From Rhizobium bangladeshense (GTDB taxonomy: Bacteria; Pseudomonadota; Alphaproteobacteria; Rhizobiales; Rhizobiaceae): DNA of 64,000 nt. Below are positions 9,623 to 18,992 of this stretch, one piece after another. Location of the stretch: contig NZ_CP071612.1 of NCBI RefSeq assembly GCF_017357245.1, forward strand, positions 2,049,001 through 2,113,000, written 5' to 3'. The notes below the pieces were generated by a model, which saw only the letters and a list, made by a program, of their open reading frames with translations, searched no databases and had not been told where the DNA came from. Made by a program: the position numbers and the translations under genes. Numbering within the stretch: the first letter of the stretch is position 1; each line of letters starts with the position of its first letter.

Positions 9623-10773
9623 CGAAGGATATGATATCGCCGCCCGACCACGCCGGCGGAACCGTCGCCATGGCCGTGCTGAACGCCATCCAGAACCCCG
9701 TCGTCATGGTCGACGAATCCGGCTTTATCGCCTTCGCCAATTGGGAGGCGGAGGCCTTTTTCGGCGCCAGCGCCTCACATCTGGCACGATACCGGATCTC
9801 GACCTTCATTCCCTTCGGCAGTCCGCTGCTCGCCCTGATCGACCAGGTGCGCGAGCGCAAGGCGCCGGTCAACGAATACCGCGTCGACCTGAGTTCGCCG
9901 CGCCTCGGCCAGGACAAGCTCGTCGATCTCTACGTCGCACCCGTGCTCAGCGAGCCCGGCGCCGTCGTGATCGTCTTTCAGGAACGTTCGATGGCCGACA
10001 AGATCGACCGGCAGTTGACGCACCGGGCCGCCGCCCGCTCGGTGACCGGTCTCGCCTCAATGCTGGCGCATGAGATCAAGAATCCGCTCTCCGGCATCCG
10101 CGGTGCTGCCCAGCTGCTCGAACAATCCGTCATCGATGACGACCGCGCGCTGACGCGGCTGATCTGCGACGAGACGGATCGCATTGTCTCCCTGGTCGAC
10201 CGCATGGAGGTCTTTTCCGACGAGCGTCCAGTTGACCGCATGCCGGTCAATATCCATTCCGTGCTCGATCACGTGAAGGCGGTCGCCAAGGCGGGATTTG
10301 CCCGCAATATCCGCATCACCGAGAGTTACGACCCGTCGCTGCCGGCGGTCTACGCCAATCGCGATCAGCTCGTTCAGGTGTTCCTCAACCTGGTGAAGAA
10401 CGCCGCCGAAGCCGTCGGGGATCGGCCGGACGGCGAGATCATGCTGACGACGGCCTATCGCCCCGGCATCCGTCTGTCGGTCGCCGGCACGCGTGAAAAG
10501 ATCTCGCTGCCACTGGAATTCTGCGTCCACGACAATGGCCCCGGCGTGCCGGCCGACCTGTTGCCGCATCTCTTCGATCCCTTCATCACCACCAAGACGA
10601 ATGGCAGCGGCCTTGGCCTGGCATTGGTCGCCAAGATCATCGGCGATCACGGCGGCATCATCGAATGCGACAGCCAGAACAGCCGCACGACTTTCCGCGT
10701 TCTCATGCCGGCGTCGAAGGACGCCTCGCTCGAGGATGCTTCTTCCGCAAGCTCGACAGGACCTTCTCGATGA
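9619..10773 (+). CDS. ntrB: Nitrogen regulation sensor histidine kinase NtrB
   Basis: Cytoplasmic histidine kinase/phosphatase of 384 residues that controls NtrC phosphorylation in response to PII. An N-terminal PAS domain (about 20-130) precedes the H-box [13 protein letters not shown] with phospho-acceptor His151; the ATPase domain has N-box [17 protein letters not shown] and GSGLGLAL. There are no membrane spans, as expected. The stop overlaps the ntrC start by four bases. Part of the dusB-ntrB-ntrC operon. Confidence 0.97.
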   Translation: MTKDMISPPDHAGGTVAMAVLNAIQNPVVMVDESGFIAFANWEAEAFFGASASHLARYRISTFIPFGSPLLALIDQVRERKAPVNEYRVDLSSPRLGQDKLVDLYVAPVLSEPGAVVIVFQERSMADKIDRQLTHRAAARSVTGLASMLAHEIKNPLSGIRGAAQLLEQSVIDDDRALTRLICDETDRIVSLVDRMEVFSDERPVDRMPVNIHSVLDHVKAVAKAGFARNIRITESYDPSLPAVYANRDQLVQVFLNLVKNAAEAVGDRPDGEIMLTTAYRPGIRLSVAGTREKISLPLEFCVHDNGPGVPADLLPHLFDPFITTKTNGSGLGLALVAKIIGDHGGIIECDSQNSRTTFRVLMPASKDASLEDASSASSTGPSR

Positions 10774-12221
10774 CAGCCACGATCCTCGTTGCAGATGATG
10801 ATGCGGCCATCCGCACTGTGCTCAACCAGGCTTTGAGCCGCGCCGGTTATGACGTTCGCATCACCTCCAACGCCGCAACCCTCTGGCGCTGGATTTCGGC
10901 GGGCGAGGGCGATCTTGTCGTCACCGACGTGGTGATGCCCGATGAAAACGCCTTCGACCTCCTGCCGCGGATCAAGAAGGCCCGTCCCGATCTTCCAGTC
11001 CTCGTCATGAGCGCGCAGAACACCTTCATGACCGCCATCAAGGCCTCGGAGAAGGGCGCCTACGACTATCTGCCGAAGCCCTTCGACCTGACCGAGCTGA
11101 TCGGCATCATAGGTCGGGCGCTGGCCGAGCCGAAGCGCAAGCCCGCCAAGCTTGAAGAGGACATGCAGGACGGCATGCCGCTCGTCGGCCGCTCGGCGGC
11201 GATGCAGGAAATCTACCGTGTGCTCGCCCGCCTGATGCAGACCGACCTGACGCTGATGATCACCGGCGAATCCGGCACCGGAAAGGAGCTCGTCGCCCGC
11301 GCCCTGCACGATTACGGCAAGCGCCGCAATGGCCCCTTCGTCGCGATCAATATGGCGGCGATCCCGCGCGACCTGATCGAATCGGAACTCTTCGGCCACG
11401 AGAAGGGTGCCTTCACCGGCGCGCAGACCCGCTCGACCGGCCGCTTCGAGCAGGCCGAAGGCGGCACGCTCTTCCTCGACGAGATCGGCGACATGCCGAT
11501 GGACGCCCAGACGCGGCTTCTGCGCGTGCTGCAGCAGGGCGAATACACCACGGTCGGCGGACGCACGCCGATCCGAACCGACGTGCGTATCGTCGCCGCC
11601 ACCAACAAGGATCTGAAACAGGCGATCAACCAGGGCCTTTTCCGCGAGGATCTCTACTATCGCCTCAACGTGGTGCCGCTGCGTCTGCCGCCGCTACGCG
11701 ACCGCGCCGAGGACATTCCCGATCTGGTGCGCCATTTCATCCAGCAGGCGGAAAAGGAAGGCCTCGGCTCCAAGCGCTTCGATCAGGAAGCGCTGGAACT
11801 GATGAAGGCCTATGCCTGGCCGGGCAATGTTCGCGAGCTGGAAAACCTGATCCGCCGCCTGATGGCGCTCTATCCGCAGGATGTCATCACCCGCGAGATC
11901 ATCGATGCCGAGCTGCGCTCGGATGTGCCCGACAGCCCGATCGACAAGGGGCCGATCCGCAACGGCTCGATGACGATCGCTCAGGCGGTCGAGGAGAACA
12001 TGCGCAGCTATTTCGCAAGCTTCGGCGAAAACCTGCCGCCGCCGGGCCTCTATGACCGTGTGCTGACCGAAATGGAATATCCGCTGATTCTCGCCGCCCT
12101 GACCGCGACGCGCGGCAATCAGATCAAGGCGGCCGATCTTCTCGGCCTCAACCGCAACACCCTGCGCAAGAAGATCAGGGAACTCGGCGTCTCGGTTTAT
12201 AGAAGCTCCCGCACTGCCTGA
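10770..12221 (+). CDS. ntrC: Nitrogen regulator NtrC, sigma54 activator
   Basis: Response regulator of 483 residues. The receiver has acidic D9-D11 and phospho-acceptor D53 (VVTDVVMP). The AAA+ domain has Walker A GESGTGKE, the sigma54-contacting GAFTGA loop in [10 protein letters not shown], and Walker [14 protein letters not shown] Fis-type helix-turn-helix closes the protein ([20 protein letters not shown]). The ATG overlapping the ntrB stop is chosen over earlier codons inside ntrB. It drives nitrogen-limitation genes such as glnII, amtB and nac in related bacteria (known of family). Confidence 0.97.
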   Translation: MTATILVADDDAAIRTVLNQALSRAGYDVRITSNAATLWRWISAGEGDLVVTDVVMPDENAFDLLPRIKKARPDLPVLVMSAQNTFMTAIKASEKGAYDYLPKPFDLTELIGIIGRALAEPKRKPAKLEEDMQDGMPLVGRSAAMQEIYRVLARLMQTDLTLMITGESGTGKELVARALHDYGKRRNGPFVAINMAAIPRDLIESELFGHEKGAFTGAQTRSTGRFEQAEGGTLFLDEIGDMPMDAQTRLLRVLQQGEYTTVGGRTPIRTDVRIVAATNKDLKQAINQGLFREDLYYRLNVVPLRLPPLRDRAEDIPDLVRHFIQQAEKEGLGSKRFDQEALELMKAYAWPGNVRELENLIRRLMALYPQDVITREIIDAELRSDVPDSPIDKGPIRNGSMTIAQAVEENMRSYFASFGENLPPPGLYDRVLTEMEYPLILAALTATRGNQIKAADLLGLNRNTLRKKIRELGVSVYRSSRTA

Positions 12222-12225
12222 AAAA

Positions 12226-12254
12226 GGCGGTGGGCTCCTCGTTCGCCCACCGCC
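12226..12254 (+). terminator. Hairpin directly after ntrC
   Basis: A perfect 10-base stem GGCGGTGGGC / GCCCACCGCC with a 9-base loop, starting four bases after the ntrC stop. There is no T run after it, so it may be a weak or Rho-assisted end for the dusB-ntrBC transcript. Confidence 0.6.
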
Positions 12255-12439
12255 ACCTCCTCCCAGTATCCGCCGCTTCGGTCGGGAACAGAAATCAATC
12301 TATCCGAGCCAGACTTCGGTTTGTATCTGCGCCGGCAAACAAAAACGCAGTGTCATTTGACAGTCACATAGTATTTGCGGGCTATTGTTTGACGCCGGGC
12401 AAATGTCATTGAAGTTGCTGCGGTCGTGGTCACCGCGCC

Positions 12440-12459
12440 TGTGGATAGGCTGTGGATAA
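12440..12459 (+). promoter_or_regulatory. Tandem pair of DnaA-box-like 9-mers
   Basis: TGTGGATAG (12440-12448) and TGTGGATAA (12451-12459) stand head to tail, 11 bases apart start to start, about one helical turn. The second is the exact complement of the classical TTATCCACA DnaA box and the first differs by one base. They lie just before the putative small RNA. DnaA binding is inference. Confidence 0.45.
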
Positions 12460-12464
12460 CCGGT

Positions 12465-12632
12465 GGAAGAGAGGGTCGGTCAGTGGGCGAATGCGTCCCA
12501 GATTGTGCTTGGATGTTGCCTATCCGTTCCGAATCTCGTCATCTGCCTTTGCTGCTGTCGACTTCCGCCGCAACTGTCGTCGCCAGCATGCCATGGGCGC
12601 TCCGACCAAGGTCGTGGAGCGCCCTTTTCTTT
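12465..12632 (+). ncRNA. Putative small RNA ending in an intrinsic terminator
   Basis: A transcript is suggested by an orphan terminator more than 370 bases beyond ntrC and its own hairpin, so something must start between them. The candidate has an early hairpin (TGGGCG / CGTCCCA, 12484-12500), a pyrimidine-rich unstructured middle, and the terminator at its end. No coding frame with a ribosome site explains it. The 5' end is a guess; I do not recognise a named family. Confidence 0.4.
12595..12632 (+). terminator. Strong Rho-independent terminator
   Basis: Stem GGGCGCTCC (12595-12603) pairs with GGAGCGCCC (12616-12624), extended by inner GACC/GGTC pairing, followed at once by TTTTCTTT. This is the clearest intrinsic terminator in the first half of the window and it lies far from any annotated stop codon on this strand. 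Confidence 0.8.
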
Positions 12633-12806
12633 GCCACCGGGCTGACCGGCGCTGCGACATGATGTTTCATGGCGGTTCGATTTGTCGGGCTTGGGCTCGC
12701 ATATCGTTGCTGGTGCCATAGATTACGCGCATCGATCGCCGGTCGATCGCGCGAGGCCGACATCGGTTGCGGTCGACACATGTTCATAATCTCCGGGAGC
12801 TGCGTG

Positions 12807-13796
12807 ATGGAATATCGTCGTTTGGGAAAATCGGGTCTGAAGGTGAGCGAGTTCTCCTTCGGCTCATGGGTTACTTTCGGAAAGCAGGTGAACGGCGGTG
12901 ACGCCGTCGATCTCATGCGGCTGGCCTATGACAACGGGGTGAACTTCTTCGACAATGCCGAAGGCTATGAAAGCGGTAAATCCGAGATCGTCATGGGCGA
13001 GGCTCTCAAATCGCTTGGCTGGAGCCGCGACAGCTTCATCGTCTCGAGCAAGGTTTTTTGGGGAGGCCAGAAACCAACGCAACGCGGCCTCTCGCGCAAG
13101 CACGTGACCGACGCCTGCCATGCGGCGCTGAAGCGGCTTCAGGTCGATTACCTTGACCTTTATTTCTGTCACCGCCCGGATATCGACACGCCGATCGAGG
13201 AAACCGTCCGGGCCATGCATGATCTCGTCGCCCAGGGGAAGGTGCTCTATTGGGGAACGTCCGAATGGTCCGCACAGCAGTTGACCGAGGCCTATGCGGT
13301 TGCCCGGGACCTGCGCATCACGCCGCCCACCATGGAGCAGCCGCAGTACAACATCTTCGAACGCCAGAAGGTCGAGGCTGATTATCTCCCGCTCTACGAC
13401 CTGATCGGCCTTGGCACCACAATCTGGTCGCCGCTCGCCTCGGGCGTCCTCACCGGCAAATACAATAACGGCGTGCCCGCCGACAGCCGCATGAACCTGC
13501 CCGGCTACGAATGGTTGAAGGAAAAATGGTCGAGCGATTCCGGCCGCGCCCAGCTCAGGCAAGTGGGCGAACTCGCAAAACTCGCGGACGAGATCGGCTT
13601 GTCGATCACCCATCTCGCGCTGTTGTGGTGCCTCGCCAATCCGCACGTCTCCACCGTCATTCTCGGCGCCTCGCGCGACAGCCAACTGCAGGATAATCTC
13701 GCGGCCCTCTCACACAGGCACAAGCTGACGGCTGATGTGTTGGAGCGGATCGACCTGATTGCCGGCAACAAACCCGAAGGCCCCCGCCGCTTCTAA
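12807..13796 (+). CDS. Aldo/keto reductase, Kv-beta/YghZ type
   Basis: NADPH-dependent oxidoreductase of 329 residues in the potassium-channel beta-subunit-like branch. It starts MEYRRLGKSGLKVSEFSFG and shows the catalytic set: Asp and Tyr in FFDNAEGYESGKSE, Lys in SSKVFWGG and His in LYFCHRPD. The cofactor region STVILGASRDSQLQDN is near the C-terminus. The start was chosen by the family N-terminus; the frame is open 138 bases further upstream without a ribosome site. It stands alone between the ntrBC and ntrYX units, and its substrate is unknown. Confidence 0.92.
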   Translation: MEYRRLGKSGLKVSEFSFGSWVTFGKQVNGGDAVDLMRLAYDNGVNFFDNAEGYESGKSEIVMGEALKSLGWSRDSFIVSSKVFWGGQKPTQRGLSRKHVTDACHAALKRLQVDYLDLYFCHRPDIDTPIEETVRAMHDLVAQGKVLYWGTSEWSAQQLTEAYAVARDLRITPPTMEQPQYNIFERQKVEADYLPLYDLIGLGTTIWSPLASGVLTGKYNNGVPADSRMNLPGYEWLKEKWSSDSGRAQLRQVGELAKLADEIGLSITHLALLWCLANPHVSTVILGASRDSQLQDNLAALSHRHKLTADVLERIDLIAGNKPEGPRRF

Positions 13797-13835
13797 ACAG
13801 TCGCCAAAACTGTGAGGCTGCGGGTGCCGCTTGGC

Positions 13836-13864
13836 TTGACAACGTGGCGAGGCGCGTTGCATTT
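13836..13864 (+). promoter_or_regulatory. Possible sigma70-type promoter for ntrY
   Basis: TTGACA (13836-13841), a 17-base gap, then GCATTT (13859-13864), about 150 bases before the ntrY start. The -35 box is perfect; the -10 box is poor. A sigma54-like GG/GC pair here has the wrong spacing (11 rather than 10), so sigma54 control is not claimed. Confidence 0.35.
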
Positions 13865-14012
13865 TCGCCACAATGCGTTGCTTAGAGGTCACGCAAGGGT
13901 TTTAGACATTTCGCTCCCGATCGAGTCGTTCCGACGCTGGCTCTCCTGAGCCGGCGTTCTTTGGTTTCGATCGGATGGCGGGACGGCGGCGTGCCGTCTG
14001 AAGAGAGGCCGA

Positions 14013-16280
14013 ATGACGCAGGATGGGATAGCGCCGGCGGCGGGCGAGGCGGTGACGACGGTGACCGATCGCCGCGCCCTTTTCGCCGTGCCCGGCCTCG
14101 TGCTCGCAGGCGGCGCGCTTCTCTGCGCCACCGTGACGCTCTTCGTGCTGCTCGGCCTGACGCCGATCGCGCCGACCTCGCATGTCGTCATCACCTCGGT
14201 GATCGTCAATTCCTTCTTCGTCCTGACGCTGCTGGCGCTCATCGCCCGCGAGGTGGCAAGGCTGCTCAAGGCGCGCACACGGGGCAGGGCGGCCGCACGC
14301 CTGCACATCCGCATCGTCGTGCTCTTCTCGATCGTCGCGATCACGCCGGCGATTCTCGTCGCCATCTTCGCCAGCATCACGCTGAATGCCGGCCTCGACC
14401 GCTGGTTTGCGCTGCGCACCCAGTCGATCGTCAGCTCGTCGCGCAATATCGGCCAGGCCTATATGATGGAGAACGCCAGCTACCTGCAGGGGCAGACGGT
14501 CTCCATGGCCAACGACCTGGAGCGCAACCGCGCCCTCTACAGTCTCGACAGGACGGGCTTTGCCGAGCTGATGACGCGCCAGGCGAGGGGCCGCGGTCTG
14601 CTTGGCGCCTTCCTTGTCGAAAGCGACGGTTCGGTGGTCGTCCAGGCCGATATCACCACGGAAAAACCGTTGCCGGCCATTCCGCAGGATGCGTTGGAAA
14701 AGGCGGCGGCCGGCCAGCCGACGCTCATTCCGCCCGGCGTCACCAACCTCGTCGGCGCCATCATCAAGCTCGATGCCATCCAGGGCACCTTCCTCTATAC
14801 CGTGCGCGCCGTCGATCCCAAGGTTATGGGCGCCATGCGCATGATGGAGGAAAACGCCACCGAATACCGCTCGATGGAGGCCAACCGCTTTTCGTTGCAG
14901 ATCGCCTTCGCCGTGCTCTACATCGGCTTCGCGCTGATCGTGCTGCTTGCGGCGATCTGGACCGCGATTGCAGTCGCCGACCGCATCGTCCGGCCGATCC
15001 GCCTGCTGATCACGGCGGCCGACAGCGTTGCATCGGGCAATATGGACATCGTCGTGCCGGTGCATGCCGTCGACGGCGACGTCGCCAATCTGTCGCGCAC
15101 CTTCAACAAGATGATCTCGGAGATCCGCACCCAGCGCGACGAGATCCTCGAGGCCAAGGACGAAGTCGACGACCGCCGGCGCTTCATTGAAGCCGTGCTG
15201 TCAGGTGTTACCGCCGCCGTCATCGGCGTCGAGCAGGACCGCCGCATCGCCATCGTCAACAGTTCTGCCGAAACGCTGATGTCGCTATCGGCCGACGAGA
15301 TGCTCGGCAAGCAGCTGGCCGACATCGCGCCCGAGATCGACCAGGTTCTGACCGAGGCGGCGGTGCGTCATCGCGGCGATTTCCGCAAGCAGATCGCGCT
15401 TGTGCGCGGCGGCACGGTGAGGACGCTGAGCGTGCAGGTCACTCGCGAGGAAGTGCGCGACATGAGCGAATCCTACGTGATCACGCTCGACGATATCACC
15501 GATCTCGTCATCGCCCAGCGCTCCACCGCCTGGGGTGACGTGGCAAGGCGCATCGCCCACGAGATCAAGAATCCGCTGACGCCGATCCAGCTGTCCGCTG
15601 AGCGCATCCAGCGCCGCTACGGCAAGCAGATCAACCAGGACGACCGCACCGTCTTCGACCAGTGCACGGATACGATAATCCGCCAGGTCGGCGATATCGG
15701 CCGCATGGTCGACGAATTCTCCGCCTTCGCCCGCATGCCGAAACCGACCAAGGAGGCGAGCGACCTGCGCGATATCCTGCGCGATGCGATCTTCCTGCGC
15801 GAAATGGGCAATCATCACGTCACCTTCCAGCAGGAGTTCGGCGATCAGCCGCTGGAGGGCCTGTTCGACAGTCGCATGCTCGGCCAGGCCTTCGGTAATC
15901 TCATCAAGAATGCGGTGGAGTCGCTCGAAGCTGTTCCGAGCGACGAACGGGATGAACGCAAGGTGCTTGTCCGTGCCGCGCTCGATGCCGGCCGCGATCG
16001 ATTCACAGTCGACGTGATCGACAATGGCCGCGGTCTGCCGGTGGAGAACCGCCACAGCATTCTGGAGCCCTACATGACGATGCGCGAGAAGGGCACGGGC
16101 CTTGGTCTGGCCATCGTCAAGAAGATAATCGAGGAACATGGCGGGCAGCTGGAGCTGCATGACGCGCCCGCCGATTTCGACCGGGGGAGAGGGGCCATGA
16201 TCCGCGTGCATCTGCCACGCCTGGATCCGACGCCCGCTGCCCCCGCAGCAAATGACAAGGAAAGCGTTTATGGCCTCTGA
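14013..16280 (+). CDS. ntrY: Sensor histidine kinase NtrY
   Basis: Membrane sensor kinase of 755 residues, partner of NtrX. Hydrophobic segments are at about 25-50, 55-80, 100-120 and 290-315, with a periplasmic domain between the third and fourth. A HAMP linker (PIRLLITAADSVASGN), a PAS domain (about 390-490) and a kinase core with H-box [21 protein letters not shown]-box NLIKNAVESL and GTGLGLAI follow. In related bacteria NtrYX responds to nitrogen, redox or low-oxygen signals (known of family). Its stop lies 11 bases inside the ntrX gene. Confidence 0.96.
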   Translation: MTQDGIAPAAGEAVTTVTDRRALFAVPGLVLAGGALLCATVTLFVLLGLTPIAPTSHVVITSVIVNSFFVLTLLALIAREVARLLKARTRGRAAARLHIRIVVLFSIVAITPAILVAIFASITLNAGLDRWFALRTQSIVSSSRNIGQAYMMENASYLQGQTVSMANDLERNRALYSLDRTGFAELMTRQARGRGLLGAFLVESDGSVVVQADITTEKPLPAIPQDALEKAAAGQPTLIPPGVTNLVGAIIKLDAIQGTFLYTVRAVDPKVMGAMRMMEENATEYRSMEANRFSLQIAFAVLYIGFALIVLLAAIWTAIAVADRIVRPIRLLITAADSVASGNMDIVVPVHAVDGDVANLSRTFNKMISEIRTQRDEILEAKDEVDDRRRFIEAVLSGVTAAVIGVEQDRRIAIVNSSAETLMSLSADEMLGKQLADIAPEIDQVLTEAAVRHRGDFRKQIALVRGGTVRTLSVQVTREEVRDMSESYVITLDDITDLVIAQRSTAWGDVARRIAHEIKNPLTPIQLSAERIQRRYGKQINQDDRTVFDQCTDTIIRQVGDIGRMVDEFSAFARMPKPTKEASDLRDILRDAIFLREMGNHHVTFQQEFGDQPLEGLFDSRMLGQAFGNLIKNAVESLEAVPSDERDERKVLVRAALDAGRDRFTVDVIDNGRGLPVENRHSILEPYMTMREKGTGLGLAIVKKIIEEHGGQLELHDAPADFDRGRGAMIRVHLPRLDPTPAAPAANDKESVYGL

Positions 16281-17634
16281 TATTCTCGTCGTCGATGACG
16301 AGCACGATATTCGCGAGATCGTTTCCGGCATTCTCTCGGACGAGGGACACGAGACGCGCACGGCTCATGACAGCGACAGCGCGCTGGCGGCGATATCCGA
16401 TCGCGTGCCGCGGCTGATCTTCCTCGATATCTGGATGCAGGGCAGCAAGCTCGATGGCCTGTCGCTGCTCGACGAGATCAAGACTCGCCATCCCGATCTG
16501 CCCGTGGTGATGATCTCCGGTCACGGCAATATCGAGACTGCCGTCTCGGCGATCAAGCGCGGCGCATTCGATTTCATCGAGAAGCCCTTCAAGGCCGACC
16601 GGTTGATCCTGATCGCCGAACGCGCCCTCGAAAATTCCAAGCTCAAGCGAGAGGTCTCCGAATTGAAGCGGCGCACCGGCGACGCCTTGGAACTCATCGG
16701 CACTTCGGTTGCCGTCTCGCAGCTGCGCCAGACGATCGAGAAGGTATCGCCGACCAACAGCCGCATTATGATTCTCGGCGCGTCCGGCTCCGGCAAGGAG
16801 CTGGTGGCCCGGATGATCCACAAGAAGTCTGCGCGCGCCAATGGCCCCTTCGTCGCGCTGAACGCCGCCAACATCACGCCCGATCGCATGGAAGTGGCGC
16901 TCTTCGGCACCGAGGGCACGCCCGGCCAGGCTCGCAAGATCGGCGCACTCGAGGAAGCCCATCGCGGCATCCTTTATCTTGACGAGGTCGGCGAGATGCC
17001 GCGTGAGACGCAGAACAAGATCTTGCGCGTGCTGGTCGATCAGCAGTTCGAGCGGGTCGGCGGATCCAAGCGCGTCAAGGTCGATGTCCGCATCATTTCC
17101 TCGACGGCCTATAATCTCGAGAGCCGCATCGCCGAAGGCTGGTTCCGCGAGGATCTCTATCATCGCCTGGCCGTCGTGCCGGTACGCGTGCCGCAGCTGG
17201 CCGAGCGGCGCGAGGATATTCCCTTCCTCGTCGATCAGCTGATGCGCCAGATTTCCGAGCAGGCCGGCATCCGTCCGCGCCGCATCGGCGACGACGCCAT
17301 GGCGGTGCTGCAGGCGCATGACTGGCCCGGCAATATCCGCCAGCTGCGCAACAATATCGAACGGCTGATGATCCTTGCCCGCACCGACGGCCCGGATACG
17401 CCGATCAGCGCCGACATGCTGCCGACCGATCTCGGCGACATGCTGCCCAAGGTTTCGGCCAAGAACGATTATCACATCATGACGTTGCCGCTGCGCGAAG
17501 CCCGCGAGATGTTCGAGAAGGATTATCTGATCGCCCAGATCAACCGCTTCGGCGGCAATATCTCGCGCACCGCCGAGTTCGTCGGCATGGAGCGTTCGGC
17601 GCTGCACCGCAAGCTGAAGTCGCTAGGCGTCTGA
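16270..17634 (+). CDS. ntrX: Response regulator NtrX
   Basis: NtrC-family regulator of 454 residues paired with NtrY. The receiver has phospho-acceptor D53 (IFLDIW) and K105; the AAA+ domain has Walker A GASGSGKE (about 170-177) and Walker B LYLDEVGEMP (from 235). The sigma54-contacting GAFTGA loop is missing: between helix residues the protein reads ALFGTEGTPGQARKIGALEE. A Fis-type helix-turn-helix (ISRTAEFVGMERSALHRKL) ends the protein. The start overlaps the ntrY stop, so translation is coupled. Loss of GAFTGA suggests it does not activate sigma54 promoters. Confidence 0.96.
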   Translation: MASDILVVDDEHDIREIVSGILSDEGHETRTAHDSDSALAAISDRVPRLIFLDIWMQGSKLDGLSLLDEIKTRHPDLPVVMISGHGNIETAVSAIKRGAFDFIEKPFKADRLILIAERALENSKLKREVSELKRRTGDALELIGTSVAVSQLRQTIEKVSPTNSRIMILGASGSGKELVARMIHKKSARANGPFVALNAANITPDRMEVALFGTEGTPGQARKIGALEEAHRGILYLDEVGEMPRETQNKILRVLVDQQFERVGGSKRVKVDVRIISSTAYNLESRIAEGWFREDLYHRLAVVPVRVPQLAERREDIPFLVDQLMRQISEQAGIRPRRIGDDAMAVLQAHDWPGNIRQLRNNIERLMILARTDGPDTPISADMLPTDLGDMLPKVSAKNDYHIMTLPLREAREMFEKDYLIAQINRFGGNISRTAEFVGMERSALHRKLKSLGV

Positions 17635-17696
17635 TTTATCGGCGCGGTCCGCCCGCCGCGCCGCGTCTCTCCCACATCCCGAAGACCAGGTTTCCC

Positions 17697-18560
17697 ATGC
17701 CGAGAATTGCCTATGTGAACGGCCGCTATGTCAAGCATAGGGATGCCAGCGTGCATATCGAGGACCGCGGCTACCAGTTCGCCGATGGGGTCTATGAGGT
17801 CTGCGAGGTCCGTCACGGTTATATCGTCGATCTCACGCGCCACCTGAACCGTCTCGACCGTTCGCTCGGCGAGCTCAGGATCGCCTCGCCGATGAGCCGG
17901 GCGGCGCTGACGCAGGTCATCCGCCAAACACTGCGCCGCAACCGCGTCCGCAACGGGCTTTTCTATTTGCAGGTGACGCGCGGCGTCGCCCGCCGGGACC
18001 ATGTCTTCCCGGCCGAGGGCACGCCTCCCTCGCTTGTGATAACCGCCAAAAGCACCGATCCAAAGATCATCGCCGCCAAGAATGCCAACGGCATCAAGGC
18101 GATCACCGTCACCGACAACCGCTGGGATCGCGTCGACATCAAGTCTGTCGGTCTGCTGCCGAATGCCATGGCCCGCCAGCAGGCCAAGGAAGCCGGTGCC
18201 CAGGAGGCGATCTATGTCGATGGCGACGGCATGGTAAAGGAAGGGGCGGCGACCAATGTTTGGATTGTCGATTCGAATGGAACGCTGGTGACGCGCCCAG
18301 CCGAACACGGAATCCTGCGCGGCATTACTCGCACCACGCTGATGGATGTCGCTGCCAGGCTGGGCTTGAAGATCGCCGAGCGGAACTTCTCCGTTTCCGA
18401 GATGCTCGCAGCCCGCGAGGTCTTCCTCACGGCAGCCACAAGTATCTGTTTTCCGGTCATTTCCGTCGATGGTCTGCCTATTGCCAATGGCCATCCCGGC
18501 AGCGTCTCGCGGAAAATCCGCGAGGCCTTTTTCGACGTTGCGGAAAAGATTGCGATTTGA
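17697..18560 (+). CDS. dat: D-amino acid aminotransferase (PLP fold type IV)
   Basis: PLP enzyme of 287 residues moving amino groups between D-amino acids and 2-oxo acids, supplying D-Glu or D-Ala. Family markers are VHIEDRGYQFADGVYEV at 20-36, the PLP lysine in DIKSVGLLPN, EAIYVDGDGMVKEGAATNVW, and GILRGITRTTLMDVA. Branched-chain aminotransferase or aminodeoxychorismate lyase are the nearest alternatives; the ntrYX-dat-hfq order found in rhizobia supports Dat. It lies 62 bases after ntrX and 112 before hfq. Confidence 0.9.
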   Translation: MPRIAYVNGRYVKHRDASVHIEDRGYQFADGVYEVCEVRHGYIVDLTRHLNRLDRSLGELRIASPMSRAALTQVIRQTLRRNRVRNGLFYLQVTRGVARRDHVFPAEGTPPSLVITAKSTDPKIIAAKNANGIKAITVTDNRWDRVDIKSVGLLPNAMARQQAKEAGAQEAIYVDGDGMVKEGAATNVWIVDSNGTLVTRPAEHGILRGITRTTLMDVAARLGLKIAERNFSVSEMLAAREVFLTAATSICFPVISVDGLPIANGHPGSVSRKIREAFFDVAEKIAI

Positions 18561-18672
18561 TACCAAGATTTGCTGGACTGGCGGAATGAGGGTGCTGCCG
18601 TGTCTTGCATGGAGAGGTTGATTGATATTCTACCGGCCACGTTAGGTCGGCAATAAAGAAAGAAGCGGCGCG

Positions 18673-18915
18673 ATGGCGGAACGTTCTCAGAATCTGCAGG
18701 ACTTATTTCTCAATACTGTTCGCAAGCAAAAGATTTCCCTGACAATCTTTCTGATCAACGGCGTGAAACTCACGGGCGTTGTTACCTCCTTTGACAATTT
18801 CTGTGTTCTTCTTCGTCGTGACGGACACTCGCAGCTCGTGTATAAGCATGCGATCTCGACGATCATGCCGGGTCAGCCGATGCAGATGTTCGAGAGTGAA
18901 GAAGCCGCGTCCTAA
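18673..18915 (+). CDS. hfq: RNA chaperone Hfq
   Basis: Hexameric Sm-like RNA chaperone of 80 residues that pairs small RNAs with mRNAs; in rhizobia it affects nitrogen fixation and metabolism (known). The Sm1 region is [19 protein letters not shown] with distal-face contacts, and Sm2 is [10 protein letters not shown]. The short acidic tail is usual for alphaproteobacteria. An AGAAGCGGCG stretch precedes the ATG. hflX follows on the same strand 77 bases later, the classical hfq-hflX order. Confidence 0.98.
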
Positions 18916-18992
18916 CAGGATCAGCCGTCATTTCGACACGCGATACCAAGAACGATTCGATAATCCCTGAGGCCGCCAAGCACAGGGACGAT

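Larger units (their letters stand above)
12255..12806. other. Long non-coding gap between ntrC and aldo/keto reductase
   Basis: About 550 bases with no convincing protein gene: short frames present in all phases lack ribosome sites and rhizobial codon pattern. It holds a possible promoter TTGACA (12357-12362) with GGCTAT 17 bases on, a DnaA-box pair, a small hairpin at 12484-12500 and an intrinsic terminator at 12595-12632. The last part, 12640-12806, shows nothing beyond the start region of the aldo/keto reductase gene. Confidence 0.6.

Noticed and set aside
13842..13862. Sigma54-like sequence upstream of ntrY (TGGCG ... TTGCA)
   Set aside because: The distance between GG and GC is 11 bases instead of 10, and a perfect TTGACA overlaps it.
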